Assembly: GCA_963849605.1 (NCBI GenBank)
Contig: CAWKHX010000017.1
Location: 372,001-436,000, forward strand
Reading direction: 5' to 3'
From: DASPHG01 sp963849605
Lineage (GTDB): Bacteria; Actinomycetota; Thermoleophilia; Solirubrobacterales; Thermoleophilaceae
Length of the DNA: 64,000 nucleotides
Notes under the pieces: model-generated
Databases searched by the model: none
What the model saw: only the letters and a program-made list of their open reading frames with translations
What the model was told of the DNA's origin: nothing
Translations under genes and position numbers: made by a program
Shown: one piece after another, positions 33,255 through 40,697 of the stretch
Numbering within the stretch: the first letter of the stretch is position 1
Layout of the letters: every line of letters starts with the position of its first letter

Positions 33255-33422
33255 TCATCCCGCCGGGACAGTCCAGTCCCGGTCCTTCACTTGAAACGCG
33301 AACTCCGCTTGGTGGATCGCATCCTCGATCGTCTCGTGCCAGGTGTCAGTGACCTCATTGCCGCTTTCGTCGAGATACAGCAAATAGATGCCTGGATCGT
33401 CGGGATACCGGACGATTCGAAG
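33255..33422 (-). CDS. Small acidic protein, start not visible
   Basis: A short frame with strong coding character ends at TGA 33255. It reads LRIVRYPDDPGIYLLYLDES and then GNEVTDTWHETIEDAIHQAE with a tail FAFQVKDRDWTVPAG. It is in phase with the PEPCK frame, whose TGA lies 46-48 bases upstream, but no ATG, GTG or TTG precedes the conserved part, so either an indel hides the start or a rare codon is used. The pattern looks like a single small alpha+beta domain of unknown function. Left coordinate firm, right coordinate minimal. Confidence 0.55.
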   Translation of the reverse strand, partial: LRIVRYPDDPGIYLLYLDESGNEVTDTWHETIEDAIHQAEFAFQVKDRDWTVPAG

Positions 33423-33467
33423 CGCCGCTCCGGATTCAGCCGGACCTCGCGGAGGACCTGCGGTGGC

Positions 33468-35279
33468 TCAGGCAGAGCCCAGGCGCGCTTCGAGCGCGTC
33501 GACCTGCGCAGCGAGCTCGGCCGGCAGCCTGTCGCCGAACTTCGCGTAGTGCTCGCGGATCGACGGGATCTCGGCCTTCCATTCCTCGGCGTCGACCTGC
33601 AGCAGCGCCGCCAGGTCGTCGTCGGAGATGTCGAGCCCGTCGGTCGGCAGTGCGTCCTCCGTCGGCAGGTAGCCGATCGGGGTCTCGCGCGCGTCCGCGG
33701 TGCCGGCCACGCGGCCGAACACCCATGCGAGCACACGCGAGTTCTCGCCGTAGCCGGGCCATAGCCAGCGCCCGTCGTCGTCCTTGCGGAACCAGTTGAC
33801 GTAGAAGATCTGCGGCAGCTGCGCGCCCTCGCGGCGGCCGATCTCGAGCCAGTGGGCGAAGTAGTCGCCCATGTGGTACCCGCAGAACGGGAGCATCGCC
33901 ATCGGGTCGCGGCGGAGCTTGCCGACCGCGCCCGCGGCGGCGGCGGTCGTCTCCGAGGCCATGATCGAGCCGAGGAACGTGCCGTGCTCCCAGTCGAACG
34001 CCTGGTGGACGAGCGGCACCACTCCCGAGCGGCGGCCGCCGAACAGGATCGCGTCGATCGGCACCCCGGCCGGGTCGTCCCACTCGGGCGCGGCTGACGG
34101 GTTCTGGTCCACCGGCACCGTGAAGCGGCCGTTCGGATGCGCGGCGGGCGCGTCCGAGTCCGGCGTCCACTCGTTGCCCTTCCAGTCGACCAGGTGGTCG
34201 GGCACGTCCTTCGTCATGCCCTCCCACCACACGTCGCCGTCGTCTGTCTTGGCGACGTTCGTGAAGATCGTGTTCCGCGCGATCGTGCCCATTGCGTTCG
34301 GGTTGGTCTCGACGCCGGTGCCGGGCGCCACGCCGAAGAAGCCGGCCTCGGGGTTGATCGCGTAGAGGCGACCGTCCTCGCCGAACTTCATCCAGGCGAT
34401 GTCGTCACCGACCGTCTCGGCCTTCCAGCCCTCGAGCGTGGGAATGATCATCGCCAGGTTGGTCTTGCCGCACTGCGACGGGAACGCCGCGGCGACGTAC
34501 TTCGACTCGCCCTCGGGCGAGGTCAGCTTGAGGATCAGCATGTGCTCGGCGAGCCAGCCCTGGTCGCGCGCCATCGCCGACGCGATGCGAAGCGCGAAGC
34601 ACTTCTTGCCGAGCAGCGCGTTGCCGCCGTAGCCGGAGCCGTAGCTCCAGATCTCGCGGGTCTCGGGGAAGTGGACGATGTACTTCTCGCTGTTGCACGG
34701 CCAGAACACGTCGTCCTGCGGCTCCTCGATCGGCGCGCCGACCGAGTGCAGGCACGGCACGAAGTCGCCGTCCTCGCCGATCACCTCGAGCGCTCCCGCT
34801 CCCATGCGGGTCATCATCCGCATGTGCGCGGCGACGTACGCCGAGTCCGTCAGCTGCACGCCGACATGGGCGATCGGTGAGCCGAGCGGGCCCATCGAGT
34901 ACGGCACCACGTACATCGTGCGCCCCTTCATCGAACCGCGGAAGAGCTCCATCAGCTTCTCGCGCATCTCGGCCGGCTCGCACCAGTTGTTGGTCGGCCC
35001 GGCGTCCTCCTCCTTCTCGGAGCAGATGAAGGTGCGGTCCTCGACCCGCGCCACGTCGTCGGGGTCCGACCGGGCGAGGAACGAGTCCGGCCGCAGCTCC
35101 TCGTTCAGCTTCTCGAACGTCCCGGCCTCGATCATCTCCTGACAGAGGCGGTCGTACTCCTCCTGCGACCCGTCGCACCAGTGGATCGAGTCCGGCTGCG
35201 TCAGCTCAGCTACTTCATCGACCCACGCCTTGAGCCTGGCGTGGGACGTGGGGGCGTCCGCGGCTACGGAACTCTCCAT
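33468..35279 (-). CDS. pckG: GTP-dependent phosphoenolpyruvate carboxykinase
   Basis: A 603-residue cytoplasmic enzyme interconverting oxaloacetate and phosphoenolpyruvate with GTP. The N-terminal substrate region has IHWCDGSQEEYDRLC; the central P-loop FPSQCGKTNLAMI (near 267) carries the reactive cysteine of the GTP class; GDDIAWMKFGEDGRLYAINPE supplies the kinase-2 and metal residues; IDAILFGGRRSGVVPLV and FPFC-type GYHMGDYFAHWL follow. Length matches the actinobacterial enzyme. An AAGGAG lies 13 bases before ATG 35279. It would take C4 acids from the ethylmalonyl-CoA pathway into gluconeogenesis. Confidence 0.97.
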   Translation of the reverse strand: MESSVAADAPTSHARLKAWVDEVAELTQPDSIHWCDGSQEEYDRLCQEMIEAGTFEKLNEELRPDSFLARSDPDDVARVEDRTFICSEKEEDAGPTNNWCEPAEMREKLMELFRGSMKGRTMYVVPYSMGPLGSPIAHVGVQLTDSAYVAAHMRMMTRMGAGALEVIGEDGDFVPCLHSVGAPIEEPQDDVFWPCNSEKYIVHFPETREIWSYGSGYGGNALLGKKCFALRIASAMARDQGWLAEHMLILKLTSPEGESKYVAAAFPSQCGKTNLAMIIPTLEGWKAETVGDDIAWMKFGEDGRLYAINPEAGFFGVAPGTGVETNPNAMGTIARNTIFTNVAKTDDGDVWWEGMTKDVPDHLVDWKGNEWTPDSDAPAAHPNGRFTVPVDQNPSAAPEWDDPAGVPIDAILFGGRRSGVVPLVHQAFDWEHGTFLGSIMASETTAAAAGAVGKLRRDPMAMLPFCGYHMGDYFAHWLEIGRREGAQLPQIFYVNWFRKDDDGRWLWPGYGENSRVLAWVFGRVAGTADARETPIGYLPTEDALPTDGLDISDDDLAALLQVDAEEWKAEIPSIREHYAKFGDRLPAELAAQVDALEARLGSA

Positions 35280-35386
35280 CTGGGTCAGTCAGCTCCTTGA
35301 TCGCTAGGGGAAGGCCGTGCATTGTGCCGTACCGGTCGGTTTCTCGCCCGCAATGCGCTCTTTCGGGCGCTAGAGCAGGGAAATCG

Positions 35387-36952
35387 TCAGAGGAGAGGCG
35401 GCAGCAGGTCGATGCCCGGAAGCGGTGGCAGCTCCTCTTCCCGGGCGACCCGGCTCGGCAGGCGGCAGACGAACCCGAACTCGCTACGGCGCGTTAGCCC
35501 GGTGCGGGCGCCGCCCACCCCTGGGGACCGGCGGCGGGCTGCGGCGCGGGCTCCTGCCGGCGCCCTGAGCCACGTGCGTCGCACCGCGGCGGTCCGGGTC
35601 CGCTCATCCGAGCGGTCGAACTTGAGCACGTCGATGCCACGCGCGAAGTCGAGCGCGTAGACGATCGACCCCGTCGGATCGGTTGGCGCGAAGAGCACCG
35701 ACCAGGTCTCTCCCTTGGTCGGGACCCAGTAGCCGACCTGGCGGATGCCGGCGGGGTCGCTCACGTCGAGGAAGCGCGTGCCCTCCTCGTACCAGCCGCC
35801 CGCGACCAGGCCATCGCGCTCGTCGAAGTAGTGCGCCGAGCAGAGGCCCGTCACGGGAGCCCACCCGCGCCCCTGAACGAGGCTCTGGAGCTCGGTCTCG
35901 AACAGGTCGAGTAGCACCAGCTTGCGCGCGCCCGTGGAGGTGCGCTTGTCGGTGATGCCCCAGGTCTGGAAGCTGCCCGCTCCCTCGCACGTCGGTCGGT
36001 TGTAGTCCTCCTCGACGATTCCCACGACCTTTCCGTCGCCACCTGCGGGATAGGTCTTGCCGGCCTTGGGCTGGAAGTCACCCCTCCTCTTCTTGTGGAA
36101 GCGGAGGCTGTCGTGGTGGATCAGGTCGATCGGGGTCTCCCCCTTGCCGCCGATGCCGAAGACCGGGTCCGGCCCCGGGAAGCCGAGCTGACCCGAGTTC
36201 ACGATGTTCTCGTCGGTACGCATGACCATCTTCGGGTTGAGCGGATCCCTGACGTCGTACGCCGCGCTCCCGTCGCCACCGACGATCCATGCGAGCCCGT
36301 CCCCGTCCACCTGCACGTCGTGGGAGGAAATGCCGGTGGTCGGCGGCTTGAAGCGACCTGCCAGCTTCGGCGCGGCTGGGTCGCGCAGATCCACGATCTG
36401 GATTCCCTCCGCCGTGCCCGCCAGGTAGGCGAACTTGCACCCCTGGATGCACGAGGCGGTGTGGCCGATTCCGTCCTCCTGCGGCTCGGGGAGGCCGAAG
36501 ATCCCCGGCACGCCGGTGTATACGAAGCCCGTCGGCAAGGCCGACTTCAGCACCGGGAGCTGGGGGTTCGAGATGTCGATCACGTACAGGACGCCGACGC
36601 CCTCGCTCGGGTCGTTCGACACCAGCAGGATGTTCCCGCCCAAGTCGACGTCTTCGTTCTCGAAGTGGGGCAGCGGCAGCGCGCCCACGGGCACCGGCAG
36701 CTCGGGATCCGTGATGTCGTAGACGCTCAGCCCCTCGGTCGTCGTGACGTACATGAAGCCGTCGCGGAACCTGGCCCCGATCGGATGGGGAACCGGCAGC
36801 GTCACGAGCGGCTTGACGTTGTTCGAGATGAGCGGCTTCTGCCCGCCCACGATGTCCGGAGGCGCCTGCGCGCCCGCGACGGACGGCGCCGCGAGCAGGC
36901 CGGTGAGCGTCAGAAGGAGGGCGAGGCGGCGCAAGGTGGAGCTCGAAATCAC
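35387..36952 (-). CDS. Exported LVIVD-repeat beta-propeller protein
   Basis: A 521-residue exported protein with the signal peptide LRRLALLLTLTGLLAAPSVAG. It contains LVIVD-type repeats (YVTTTEGLSVYDITDPELP, VLYVIDISNPQLP, GIQIVDLRDPAAPKLAG, TRFLDVSDPAGIRQVG) that build a propeller. HTASCIQGC may hold a disulfide. The last 75 residues are arginine-, alanine- and proline-rich, and the +1 frame there reads PAPQPAAGPQGWAAPAPG before a TAA near 35494, so the true C-terminus is uncertain. Function unknown; it is divergent from sucC. Confidence 0.78.
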   Translation of the reverse strand: MISSSTLRRLALLLTLTGLLAAPSVAGAQAPPDIVGGQKPLISNNVKPLVTLPVPHPIGARFRDGFMYVTTTEGLSVYDITDPELPVPVGALPLPHFENEDVDLGGNILLVSNDPSEGVGVLYVIDISNPQLPVLKSALPTGFVYTGVPGIFGLPEPQEDGIGHTASCIQGCKFAYLAGTAEGIQIVDLRDPAAPKLAGRFKPPTTGISSHDVQVDGDGLAWIVGGDGSAAYDVRDPLNPKMVMRTDENIVNSGQLGFPGPDPVFGIGGKGETPIDLIHHDSLRFHKKRRGDFQPKAGKTYPAGGDGKVVGIVEEDYNRPTCEGAGSFQTWGITDKRTSTGARKLVLLDLFETELQSLVQGRGWAPVTGLCSAHYFDERDGLVAGGWYEEGTRFLDVSDPAGIRQVGYWVPTKGETWSVLFAPTDPTGSIVYALDFARGIDVLKFDRSDERTRTAAVRRTWLRAPAGARAAARRRSPGVGGARTGLTRRSEFGFVCRLPSRVAREEELPPLPGIDLLPPLL

Positions 36953-36995
36953 AATACGCGTGAATCGCCGCTACCGCTAGGGTTCCCGCCCCTCT

Positions 36996-38195
36996 ATGCG
37001 CTTCTTCGAGTACGAGAGCCGCCAGATCCTCGAGCGCGAGGGCATCCCCGTCGCCGGCGGCGGCTTCGCGACCAACGCCGAGGCCGCCAAGCAGATCGCG
37101 GCCGACATCGGCGGGCCGGTGGTCATCAAGTCGCAGGTGCTCACCGGCGGCCGGATGAAGGCGGGCGGCGTCAAGTTCGCCGACACGCCGGAGGAGTGCG
37201 AGGCGCACGCGAAGGAGATCCTCGCCCTCGAGATCAACGGGCACATGCCCCGTGGGGTGCTCGTCGGCGCGAAGGCCCCGATCGCCCAGGAGTACTACGC
37301 GGGCGTCATCTACGACGGGATCGCCAAGAAGCCGACGTTCGTCTTCTCGGACATGGGCGGCATCGACATCGAGGAGGTCGCGGAACAGCACCCCGACCAC
37401 ATCGGGCGCGGCCACTTCTCGACGATCCTGCCCCGGATGGACTTCATCGCCAAGGATGTGATCGCGTCGGTGGGCATCACCGGCTCCGACCTCAACCGCC
37501 TGACGCCGATCCTGTCCAAGCTCGCGCAGCTCTTCGTGAAGTACGACATGACGCTCGCCGAGATCAACCCGCTCGTGAAGCTCGAGGACGGGTCGTTCAT
37601 GGCGGTGGACGCACACATGGACATGGAGACCGAGGGCCGCCCGCGCCAGAAGGAGCTGCTTAAGGAGCTCAGCGTCGCCGAGGAGGAGACGCGCGAGGCC
37701 CGCGAGCCGACCGAGTTCGAGATCAAAGGCGAGCAGATCGACTCCGCCGACCACCGCGGCGTCGCGGGCAACGTCACCGAGTTCGACGGCAACCTCGGGC
37801 TCGTGATCGGCGCCGGCGGCGGCTCGCTGACCCTCTTCGACGCCGTGCGCCGCTACGGCGGCAAGCCCGCCAACTACTGCGAGATCGGCGGCAACCCGAG
37901 CGTGTCGAAGGCGAAGAACCTGACGAAGCTCGTGCTCGAGAAGCCGGGCGTCGACAAGATCGCCGTGATGATGTCGATCGTCTCGAACACCCGCGTGGAC
38001 ATCGTCGCTCGCGGCGTGATCAAGGCGTGCCTCGAGCTCGGGCACGACCCGGCCGAGAAGGTCGCCGTCTTCCGGATCCCGGGCGCGTGGGAGGACGAGG
38101 GCTTCAAGATCCTCGAGAAGTACGGAATTGAATATTTCGACCGGTCCGTGTCGATGCACGAAGCCGCCAAGCGCGCCGTGGAGAAGATCGGCTGA
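36996..38195 (+). CDS. sucC: Succinate-CoA ligase beta-like subunit
   Basis: A 399-residue ATP-grasp subunit. The N-terminal grasp domain has FFEYESRQILEREGIPV, VVIKSQVLTGGRMKAGGVKF and AEINPLVKLEDGSFMAVDAH; the C-terminal CoA-ligase domain has LVIGAGGGSLTLFDAVRRYG and EIGGNPSV. It forms an enzyme with the alpha subunit encoded next, making succinyl-CoA and ADP/GDP or the reverse. The sequence departs from the usual SucC (which starts MDLFEYQ), so malate-CoA or citryl-CoA ligase activity is possible. The alpha gene starts inside its stop (TGATG). Confidence 0.85.
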   Translation: MRFFEYESRQILEREGIPVAGGGFATNAEAAKQIAADIGGPVVIKSQVLTGGRMKAGGVKFADTPEECEAHAKEILALEINGHMPRGVLVGAKAPIAQEYYAGVIYDGIAKKPTFVFSDMGGIDIEEVAEQHPDHIGRGHFSTILPRMDFIAKDVIASVGITGSDLNRLTPILSKLAQLFVKYDMTLAEINPLVKLEDGSFMAVDAHMDMETEGRPRQKELLKELSVAEEETREAREPTEFEIKGEQIDSADHRGVAGNVTEFDGNLGLVIGAGGGSLTLFDAVRRYGGKPANYCEIGGNPSVSKAKNLTKLVLEKPGVDKIAVMMSIVSNTRVDIVARGVIKACLELGHDPAEKVAVFRIPGAWEDEGFKILEKYGIEYFDRSVSMHEAAKRAVEKIG

Positions 38196-39100
38196 TGTTG
38201 ATCGACGAGAACACGACCTTCATCGTCCAGGGGATCACCGGGCGTGAGGCCGTGAACCTGACGCGCGAGTGCCTCGACTACGGATCGAAGATCATCGGCG
38301 GCGTCACGCCGGGCCGGAAGGGACGCGAGGTCCACGGCGTCCCCGTGTACGACTCGGTCGCGCAGCTCTGCGACGAGCTCGGGCAGGTGCCGGACGGGTC
38401 GGTAGTGACCGTCCCGCCCGCGTTCACCAAGGACGCCGTCTTCGAGGCGATCGAGGCGGGCGTCAAGCTGATCGTGATCGTGACCGAGCGGATCCCCCGC
38501 TTCGACGTGGCGCAGATGGTCGAGCTCGCGAATCTCCGCGGCGCGCGCATCATCGGCCCCAACTGCCTCGGGATCATCCGCCCTGGCATCGCGAAGATGG
38601 GCGGCGTCGGCGGCCCCGCGAAGGACGCCGAGAAGGCCTACCAGCCCGGCCGCGTAGGCGTGATGTCGCGCTCCGGCGGCATGACCACCGAGATCTCCTC
38701 GACCCTCACCGCAGCCGGCCTGGGCGTCTCGACCGCCGTCTCGATCGGCGGCGACGCGATCATCGGCTCGACCTACGCCGAGCTGATGCCCCACTTCGAG
38801 GAGGACGAGCAGACGGAGGCGATCGTGATCTACACGGAGCCCGGCGGCCGCATGGAGGCCGAGCTCGCGCGCTACGTGACCGAGAACGACTCCAAGCTGC
38901 CGATCGTCGCTTTCATGGCCGGCCGCTTCATGGACGAGATGCCCGGCATGAGCTTCGGCCACGCCGGCACGATCGTCGAGGGCAAGGCCGACACCGCCGC
39001 CGAGAAGATCAAGCGGCTGCAGGACGCGGGCATCACGGTCGCCGAGGAGATCTCGGAGATCCCCGATCTCGTCAAGGAGAAGATCGGGGTGGCCGCGTGA
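38195..39100 (+). CDS. sucD: Succinate-CoA ligase alpha-like subunit
   Basis: A 301-residue subunit with a Rossmann CoA-binding domain (FIVQGITGREAVNLTRECLD, GGVTPGRKG, IGPNCLGIIRPG) and a flavodoxin-like phosphohistidine domain. SFGHAGTIVEG near residue 255 carries the catalytic histidine. It partners with the beta subunit just upstream, with one base of overlap, and is followed by a ferredoxin gene overlapping 4 bases (GTGA). The three-gene coupling is unusual for a plain TCA-cycle ligase. Confidence 0.88.
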   Translation: MLIDENTTFIVQGITGREAVNLTRECLDYGSKIIGGVTPGRKGREVHGVPVYDSVAQLCDELGQVPDGSVVTVPPAFTKDAVFEAIEAGVKLIVIVTERIPRFDVAQMVELANLRGARIIGPNCLGIIRPGIAKMGGVGGPAKDAEKAYQPGRVGVMSRSGGMTTEISSTLTAAGLGVSTAVSIGGDAIIGSTYAELMPHFEEDEQTEAIVIYTEPGGRMEAELARYVTENDSKLPIVAFMAGRFMDEMPGMSFGHAGTIVEGKADTAAEKIKRLQDAGITVAEEISEIPDLVKEKIGVAA

Positions 39101-39336
39101 GCGAGGCCGTCTTCATCAACGTCGAGGTCTCCGAGGACATCCGTTCCGACCCGGAGATGGCGAAGAAGCTCGAGGAAGCGTGCCCGGTCGACATCTACGC
39201 CGTGCGTGACGGCTCCGTCGACGTGGTCGAGGAGAACCTCGACGAGTGCATCCTCTGCGGGCTCTGCGTCGAGGCCGCGCCGCCCGGCAAGGTGCGCGTC
39301 CTCAAGCTGTACGACGGCACCGCACTCGAGCGCTAG
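39097..39336 (+). CDS. Single-cluster [4Fe-4S] ferredoxin-like protein
   Basis: A 79-residue acidic protein. Four cysteines are arranged as EEACPVDIY and, later, ECILCGLCVEAAP. The CP cysteine plus CxxCxxC can bind one [4Fe-4S] cluster; the fourth-position cysteine that would serve a second cluster is alanine. The arrangement resembles FixX-type proteins. GTG 39097 overlaps the sucD stop, so it is made with the ligase. A redox partner of a 2-oxoacid oxidoreductase is one possibility, but none is encoded here. Confidence 0.82.
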   Translation: MSEAVFINVEVSEDIRSDPEMAKKLEEACPVDIYAVRDGSVDVVEENLDECILCGLCVEAAPPGKVRVLKLYDGTALER

Positions 39337-39540
39337 GTCCAGATCACAAGGCCGAGCGCCGTGCACGCGAGGCCGAGGGCTATCACCTGGGCGCCGTCAC
39401 GCGGCCGGTTGCGTCGAATGAGCGCGACGCCCTGCGAAGACGGCGCCGACAACCGCCAGCGGCGCCAAGACGCAGACCGCGGCGAGCAGGTAGGCGACCA
39501 CGACGATCCGCGTCGGGTCCCGAGACGGCAGCTCTTCTAG
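39333..39540 (-). pseudogene. Small two-span membrane protein gene with a frameshift
   Basis: Two frames join into one hydrophobic protein. The first reads RDPTRIVVVAYLLAAVCVLA and PLAVVGAVFAG; the second reads ALIRRNRPRDGAQVIALGLA and CTALGLVIWT before TAG. Dropping one C from CCC at 39430-39432 links them into about 70 residues with two membrane spans. No start codon is visible upstream of 39540, so the left end of translation is uncertain. The stop shares CTAG with the ferredoxin stop. Confidence 0.6.
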
Positions 39541-39545
39541 CTCGT

Positions 39546-39905
39546 CTACGCCCGCACCCGCGCCAGCTGGCGCTGGATCACGTTGCCGAGGAGGCTCACC
39601 ACGGCGGGCTCGCCCGACACCTTCACGTGCCCGTGCTGGTACGCCTCCGCCCAGTGCTTCAGCCGGCCGTCCTTGGCGAGCTCGTTGAAGTGGGAGCGCG
39701 TCACGACCACGTCGAGCTTGGCGTCGCCCGCCGGGTCCTTCGTGACCTTGGGCCCGGGCACCTCGATGCGCCAGATCGGCGCGCCGGCGCCGCGCGTGGG
39801 GAGCTCCAGCCGCACCACCAGCTTGAGCTGCTTGAGCGCAGGAACTTCTGCAGTGAACCGATCGATCGTCTGCTCGATCAGAACGCGGGTATCAGTCGAT
39901 GCCAC
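39546..39905 (-). CDS. SCP2-type sterol/lipid carrier domain protein
   Basis: A 119-residue single-domain protein of the SCP2 sterol-transfer superfamily. LKLVVRLELPTRGAGAPIWR, KLDVVVTRSHFNELAKDGRL and EAYQHGHVKVSGEPAVV form the characteristic strand-helix pattern with a hydrophobic tunnel. It may bind acyl chains or lipids. GTG 39905 is preferred over TTG 39947, because a TAAGAT box ends 7 bases upstream; the transcript should be leaderless. Confidence 0.82.
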   Translation of the reverse strand: MASTDTRVLIEQTIDRFTAEVPALKQLKLVVRLELPTRGAGAPIWRIEVPGPKVTKDPAGDAKLDVVVTRSHFNELAKDGRLKHWAEAYQHGHVKVSGEPAVVSLLGNVIQRQLARVRA

Positions 39906-39912
39906 TACGCCG

Positions 39913-39918
39913 ATCTTA
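39913..39918 (-). promoter_or_regulatory. -10 box for the leaderless SCP2 gene
   Basis: TAAGAT on the minus strand is followed by 7 bases and then GTG at 39905. Confidence 0.5.
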
Positions 39919-39947
39919 TGGGCGTTCGGATGGGTTGTTGGATCCAA

Positions 39948-39971
39948 GGCGCCGGCGGTGGGGCCGGCGCC
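39948..39971. repeat. Strong GC hairpin in the 5' leader of the secreted-protein gene
   Basis: GGCGCCGGC-N6-GCCGGCGCC is a perfect 9-bp stem. It lies 10 bases before the GAGGAGG of the gene at 39992. It may stabilise the mRNA or act in regulation; there is no T-run. Confidence 0.55.
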
Positions 39972-39991
39972 ACCAAATACGAGGAGGAACG

Positions 39992-40669
39992 ATGAAGCTG
40001 AAGCGACCCTCGCCGGCGATGGCCGTCGCCGTGATTGCGCTCGTGATGAGCATGACCGGCGGCGCGATCGCGGCCGTGAACTTCGCTCAGAACGCGGGCG
40101 CGGTGGACGGCTATAGCGCCGTCAAGGCCAAGAAGGCCGGCAAGAACAAGGGCGCCGGCAAGCTGATCGCCACGTACAGCGGCGGTGAGAAGAAGGGCCA
40201 GTTCCCGCTCCGCGCTGTTGCGGGGGCGGCGTCCGAGAACGACGTCAACAACCTCGCTGATGAGGTAACGCGCGGCAAGAATGGCGCGCGGACGATTGCC
40301 GTGGTCGATAACTCGACCACCGCCTCGGAGACGCTCATCGATCTCGAGCTGGGCGCTCTCCAGGTCTCGTGCACCGACCAGGCGGCTGCAGCGGGCAACG
40401 AGAACGCCAGCACCCGGATCAGCGTCACGAACAGCTCCGGCTCGCCGGTCAACCTGACCCGCACGGTCGGCAGCGGCGATCCGACGATCCTCACGCTCCA
40501 GGACGGGATCGTCAACACGTTCACGGTCGGCCAGCAGAACACGTTCACGATCCAGCTGCAGGGCAGCGGGAACCGCACCGTGGTCGTCAATGGAGCCGCA
40601 ATCCAGACCGGTCCGGGCACTCCGGACAGCTCCTGTGTGGTCTGGGCGACGGCCTTCCTAGTCGACTAG
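39992..40669 (+). CDS. Secreted protein of a lineage-specific family
   Basis: A 225-residue exported protein. The signal peptide SPAMAVAVIALVMSMTGGAI is followed by AAVNFAQNAGAVDGYSAVKA, a start I associate with families abundant in Solirubrobacterales. The mature part is beta-rich with many Thr, Ser and Asn residues (STRISVTNSSGSPVNLTRTV, GIVNTFTVGQQNTFTIQLQG) and may be an Ig- or jelly-roll-like surface domain. GAGGAGG 7 bases before ATG 39992 is an ideal ribosome binding site. Function unknown. Confidence 0.78.
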   Translation: MKLKRPSPAMAVAVIALVMSMTGGAIAAVNFAQNAGAVDGYSAVKAKKAGKNKGAGKLIATYSGGEKKGQFPLRAVAGAASENDVNNLADEVTRGKNGARTIAVVDNSTTASETLIDLELGALQVSCTDQAAAAGNENASTRISVTNSSGSPVNLTRTVGSGDPTILTLQDGIVNTFTVGQQNTFTIQLQGSGNRTVVVNGAAIQTGPGTPDSSCVVWATAFLVD

Positions 40670-40697
40670 AGGAAGCCTCGGAAGAGTTGCTCGGGCG

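Noticed and set aside
35387..35600. A frameshift in the C-terminus of the LVIVD protein
   Set aside because: The +1 frame gives a neat proline/alanine tail with a TAA, but the annotated frame is also GC-biased to its own stop, so I could not decide.
36078..38159. A 693-codon open frame on the minus strand
   Set aside because: It is a shadow of sucC and the LVIVD gene; the translation is full of RGR/HVD repeats and matches no family.
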